A stretch of 58,664 bases of DNA, from the NCBI RefSeq assembly GCF_904426505.1, contig NZ_CAJGBN010000015.1:1-58664 (forward strand), in the 5' to 3' direction. Under the pieces are notes generated by a model. That model saw only the letters and a list, made by a program, of their open reading frames with translations, had not been told where the DNA came from and ran no database searches. A program made the position numbers and the translations under genes. Positions 56,278-58,664 of the stretch are shown here, in pieces (position 1 is the first letter of the stretch; every line of letters starts with the position of its first letter). This stretch comes from Rubrivivax sp. A210 (GTDB taxonomy: Bacteria > Pseudomonadota > Gammaproteobacteria > Burkholderiales > Burkholderiaceae_C).

Positions 56278-57962
56278 GCCGGGATGTCCTGGTGCGCGGA
56301 AGATTCGGCCGCCGCCGCGCCGGGGGCCATGGGCAGGCAGATGCGGAAGGTGGTGCCCACGCCGACGGTGCTCTCCACCTCGATGAGGCCGCCGTGGGCG
56401 CGCACGATGCCGTGGCTGACCGACAGGCCCAGGCCCGTGCCCTTGCCCACCTCCTTGGAGGTGAAGAAGGGGTCGAAGATGCGGCCCAGGTCCTGCTCGG
56501 GGATGCCGCAGCCGGTGTCGGCGATGCGGATCTCGACCATTTCCACCGGCTCGGCTCCGGGCTCGGCGGCGCGCGGCGCGGGCAGGGCGCGCGTGGCCAC
56601 GCGGATGCCGCCGCCGCCCTCGGTGGCGTGCTGGGCGTTGACGAGCATGTTCATCACCACCTGCTTGATCTGGTTTTCGTCCATCCACACCGCGGGCAGG
56701 GCGGGGTCAGGCTCCAGCGTGATGGACGTGCCCTGCAGATGGGCCGAGCGCTCGACCAGGCGCGCCGTCTCCTTGACCAGCGCATTGAGGTCGGCATAGG
56801 CCCGCTCGGGCGACTTCTGGCGCGCGAAGTCGAGCAGGCGGCGAATGATGCCGGCGCAGCGCTTGGTCTCACGGATGACCAGATCCATGTCCTCGGCATC
56901 CTGGCTGCCTTCGGTCATCTTCTGCCGTATCAGGCACGAGAAGGTGAGCACGCCGGTGAGCGGATTGTTCAGCTCGTGGGCGATGCCCGAAGCCAGCAGG
57001 CCGGTGGCAGCCAGCTTCTGCTGCTGCAACGCCTGGGCTTCGGCGGCGCGCAGCTGCTGCGTGCGCTCCTCGACCTTCTGCTCGAGCTGGCGCGCGGCGT
57101 CGGCCAGTCCCTGCTGCGATTCGCGCAGCGCCCCCATCATGGTGTTGAACGAGCCGGCCAGCTGGCCGAACTCGTCGACGCTGCGCACCGGGATCGGCAC
57201 TTCGAGGTTGCCGCCCGCCAGCCGCTGCGCTGCCTTGCCCAGGTCGCCCAAGGGCCGGTAGACCAGCCGGTGCACGATGAGGCTGATGCAGGCGGCGGCC
57301 AGCAGCAGAAAGGCCAGTGCCAGCGCCGCCGTGCGCAACGCCGCCTGGTTGACGCGCTGCTCGACGCCGTCGATGGAATAGACGATGTCGACCACGCCCA
57401 GCACCGCAGGCGCATTGCGGTGGGTGTGGCAGGCGGCACTCTGGCACGAGGGCTCGTTGCGCACCACCTGCATCATGCCCATCAGGCGCCGGCCGTTGGC
57501 ATCCTGGAAGAAGCGCACGCGGTCGCGGTCGCTCAGGCTCTCGGGCGGCTTGTCACCGGGTTTGTCGCCCGTCTTGTCACCTTTGTGGCAGGACACGCAT
57601 CCCTCGGCCTTGGGGTCCAGCACCACGCCCACTTCGCCGGCAAAGGTGGAGTCGATCACCTTGCCCTTCTTGCTGAAGATGCGGATGCGGTCGATGTTCT
57701 TCTCGCGTGCGACGTCCGTGATGATCTGGTGTACGTAGTCGGGCTTGTCTTCCATCATCATGAAGTTGGTGCTGTGGACGATGGCGTCCGACAACTGCAG
57801 GATGTGGGCGACCGCGGTTTCCAGCAGGTCTTCGCGCTGCTGCCGCGCCTGGCCCCAGGTGAAGACGCCGAAGGCAGCAACCAGCAGTGCCGAGACGTAG
57901 ACCGAGACCTTGAACTTCAGCGATGACGCCCAGTAGGGGGGCGTCCTGCCCGTGCTCGCCAT
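56274..57962 (-). CDS. Sensor histidine kinase with a periplasmic c-type haem sensor domain
   Basis: This protein of 562 residues has a transmembrane helix at 19-37, a periplasmic domain (about 40-205), a second helix (about 210-231), HAMP, coiled coil, the H-box GIAHELNNPLTG (His329) and a HATPase domain (DENQIKQVVMNMLVNAQHA; DTGCGIP; GTGLGLSVSHGIV). The periplasmic domain contains CVSCH (122-126) and a CX4CH motif, CQSAACH (173-179), both able to bind haem covalently, separated by a GDK repeat. It therefore looks like a redox- or gas-sensing kinase. It drives the sigma-54 regulator encoded immediately downstream and probably the receiver proteins at 51.7-52.9 kb. An FNR-type promoter precedes it. 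Confidence 0.93.
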
Positions 57963-58031
57963 GGAGTGCCGCCGCAGGCCGGGCCCGGCCTTGCAGCAGG
58001 CGCTGCACGGCTCCCGGCAATGGATGGCACC

Positions 58032-58073
58032 ATGCTAGGCGCCGGCGCTAGCGGCGCGCTTGATGCGGGTCAA
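58032..58073 (-). promoter_or_regulatory. FNR-type class II promoter of the haem-kinase operon
   Basis: On the minus strand TTGACCCGCATCAA (58073-58060) matches the FNR consensus TTGAT-N4-ATCAA at nine of ten positions and is part of a longer perfect 9-bp inverted repeat. After 22 bases comes TAGCAT (58037-58032) as a -10 hexamer. These positions place the start at about 58025 with the box centred at -41.5, exactly as in class II FNR promoters. The kinase start codon is about 60 bases further on. Confidence 0.75.
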
Positions 58074-58101
58074 GCGCGGGCGGGGCGTGCAGCGGCCGGG
58101 T

Positions 58102-58533
58102 CTACTTCTTCTGCTTCAGGATGTTGTCCACCACCTCGTCGACCATTTCCTTGGGCGACTTGCGCGTGAGCGAGGTGTGGAGCGAATTGCCCGAGGCCAC
58201 TGCGACATCGCTGCGTGGATCGTGCAGGGTGATGGTCAATTCGAGCAGATACATCGTGATGTCCCACATCCACTTGTCGTGGTAGGTGACGACCGCGTCG
58301 GGTTTCACCGCCGGTTCGGGGTCGGTGGACACGGCAAAGCCGGAGGCACGAAACTTCTCGACAATGAGCTTGCGCACGCTGCCGTCTTCGCCCTCGAGCT
58401 TCTTGACGTGCAGCGATTTGAGCGAGTCCCATTGCAGCGACGGATCGGCCGTGGCGGTGGCACGGTTGACGGCGCAGCCGGAGTTGAAGAGCAGGGCCGA
58501 TGCAAGCAGCGTGGCGGCGAGGATTCTCGACAT
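58102..58533 (-). CDS. Small lipoprotein of unknown function
   Basis: This protein of 143 residues has a lipoprotein signal peptide (LAATLLASALLFNSGC, Cys20). The mature part has a segment WDSLKSLHVKKLEGEDGSVRKL and TYHDKWMWDITMYLLELTITLHDP, similar in style to outer-membrane lipoproteins of the DUF4136 type, but the family is not certain. The sequence 5' of its ATG is not native: a probable IS end lies 4 bases upstream, and no ribosome-binding site is visible. Confidence 0.75.
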   Translation of the reverse strand: MSRILAATLLASALLFNSGCAVNRATATADPSLQWDSLKSLHVKKLEGEDGSVRKLIVEKFRASGFAVSTDPEPAVKPDAVVTYHDKWMWDITMYLLELTITLHDPRSDVAVASGNSLHTSLTRKSPKEMVDEVVDNILKQKK

Positions 58534-58537
58534 TTAA

Positions 58538-58664
58538 GGCAACGCTGATCAAGTCCACTGAGGGCACGGCTCGTGCGTTGAGTCGAGCATGAAGCAACAT
58601 ACCCTTGCCGTGGCCGCTGACGACAATGCGCAGTACGAGCAGTACCGCCGCCCGACGAAGCGCG
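58538..58664 (+). mobile_element. IS5-family-like insertion sequence, left end (continues outside window)
   Basis: TTAA (58534-58537) fits the YTAR target duplicated by IS5-type elements. GGCAACGCTGATCAAGTCC then looks like a terminal inverted repeat, and a transposase-like reading frame begins at 58589. Only the left 127 bases are in the window, so the right inverted repeat and second target copy cannot be checked. Confidence 0.6.
58589..58664 (+). CDS. IS5-type transposase, N-terminal fragment (3' end outside window)
   Basis: The first 25 codons, MKQHTLAVAADD followed by a Tyr-rich stretch and RRPTKR, resemble the start of IS5-group DDE transposases, which commonly open MKQ.TLA.AAD and continue Y.KPTRRD. 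The frame is still open at the window edge. The catalytic DDE residues lie beyond it, so the assignment rests on this short match and on the IS-like end upstream. Confidence 0.6.
   Translation, partial: MKQHTLAVAADDNAQYEQYRRPTKR

Overview
The window is high-GC (roughly two-thirds G+C), densely coded bacterial DNA. General porins, two Bug/TctC-type tricarboxylate receptors, PQQ-dependent alcohol oxidation and several multihaem cytochromes point to a betaproteobacterium of the order Burkholderiales, probably an environmental heterotroph with flexible respiration. No rRNA, tRNA or CRISPR array was seen. Both ends cut a gene: an AraC-type regulator on the left and an IS5-type transposase on the right.

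Region 1 (about 0.3-15.4 kb) is an alcohol/aldehyde oxidation and CoA-activation locus. It holds a Tat-exported GMC flavoprotein dehydrogenase with its small subunit, a porin, a ThDP enzyme, an aldehyde dehydrogenase, and a PQQ alcohol dehydrogenase carrying the lanthanide-type Asp-x-Asp metal site. These are followed by a XoxJ/MxaJ-like binding protein fused to cytochrome c, a DUF1097 membrane protein, a mesaconyl-CoA-hydratase-like protein, a family III CoA-transferase, and two small proteins. The substrate is not evident.

Region 2 (15.7-31.1 kb) is a beta-1,3-glucan (laminarin-type) utilisation locus. It has a LacI regulator, a sugar ABC importer, a GH1 beta-glucosidase, a GH17 lipoprotein, an outer-membrane porin, a GH81 endo-beta-1,3-glucanase and an 882-residue lipoprotein with tandem modules. 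Four identical copies of the 14-bp palindrome TGAAAGCGCTTTCA sit in front of its transcription units and define the regulon inside the window.

Region 3 (31.2-35.3 kb) has a ferredoxin-reductase-like flavoprotein, a membrane cytochrome b and a ten-haem cytochrome c, preceded by an FNR-type box. A thioesterase and a TRIC-type channel follow.

Region 4 (35.4-48.8 kb) is the most striking part. It encodes TcuA/TcuB (tricarballylate to cis-aconitate), a PrpF-family isomerase, a member of the aspartase/fumarase superfamily (CMLE branch), a family III CoA-transferase, a mesaconyl/itaconyl-CoA hydratase and a CitE-like lyase, with two TctC receptors, a porin and two LysR regulators. Read with the fungal Adi1/Tad1 precedent, the set could form a complete route: tricarballylate, cis-aconitate, trans-aconitate, itaconate, itaconyl-CoA, citramalyl-CoA, then acetyl-CoA plus pyruvate. 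This is inference, but every step has a candidate gene.

Region 5 (48.8-58.7 kb) has an NCS2 nucleobase permease and an M20 amidohydrolase, then a redox module. That module comprises a CheY-like regulator, a receiver fused to membrane helices, a seven-haem cytochrome c, a cytochrome b, and a convergent sigma-54 regulator plus histidine kinase whose periplasmic sensor carries c-type haem motifs. The kinase operon has a well-placed FNR-type promoter. At the right edge an IS5-like element appears to have inserted 4 bp upstream of a small lipoprotein gene.
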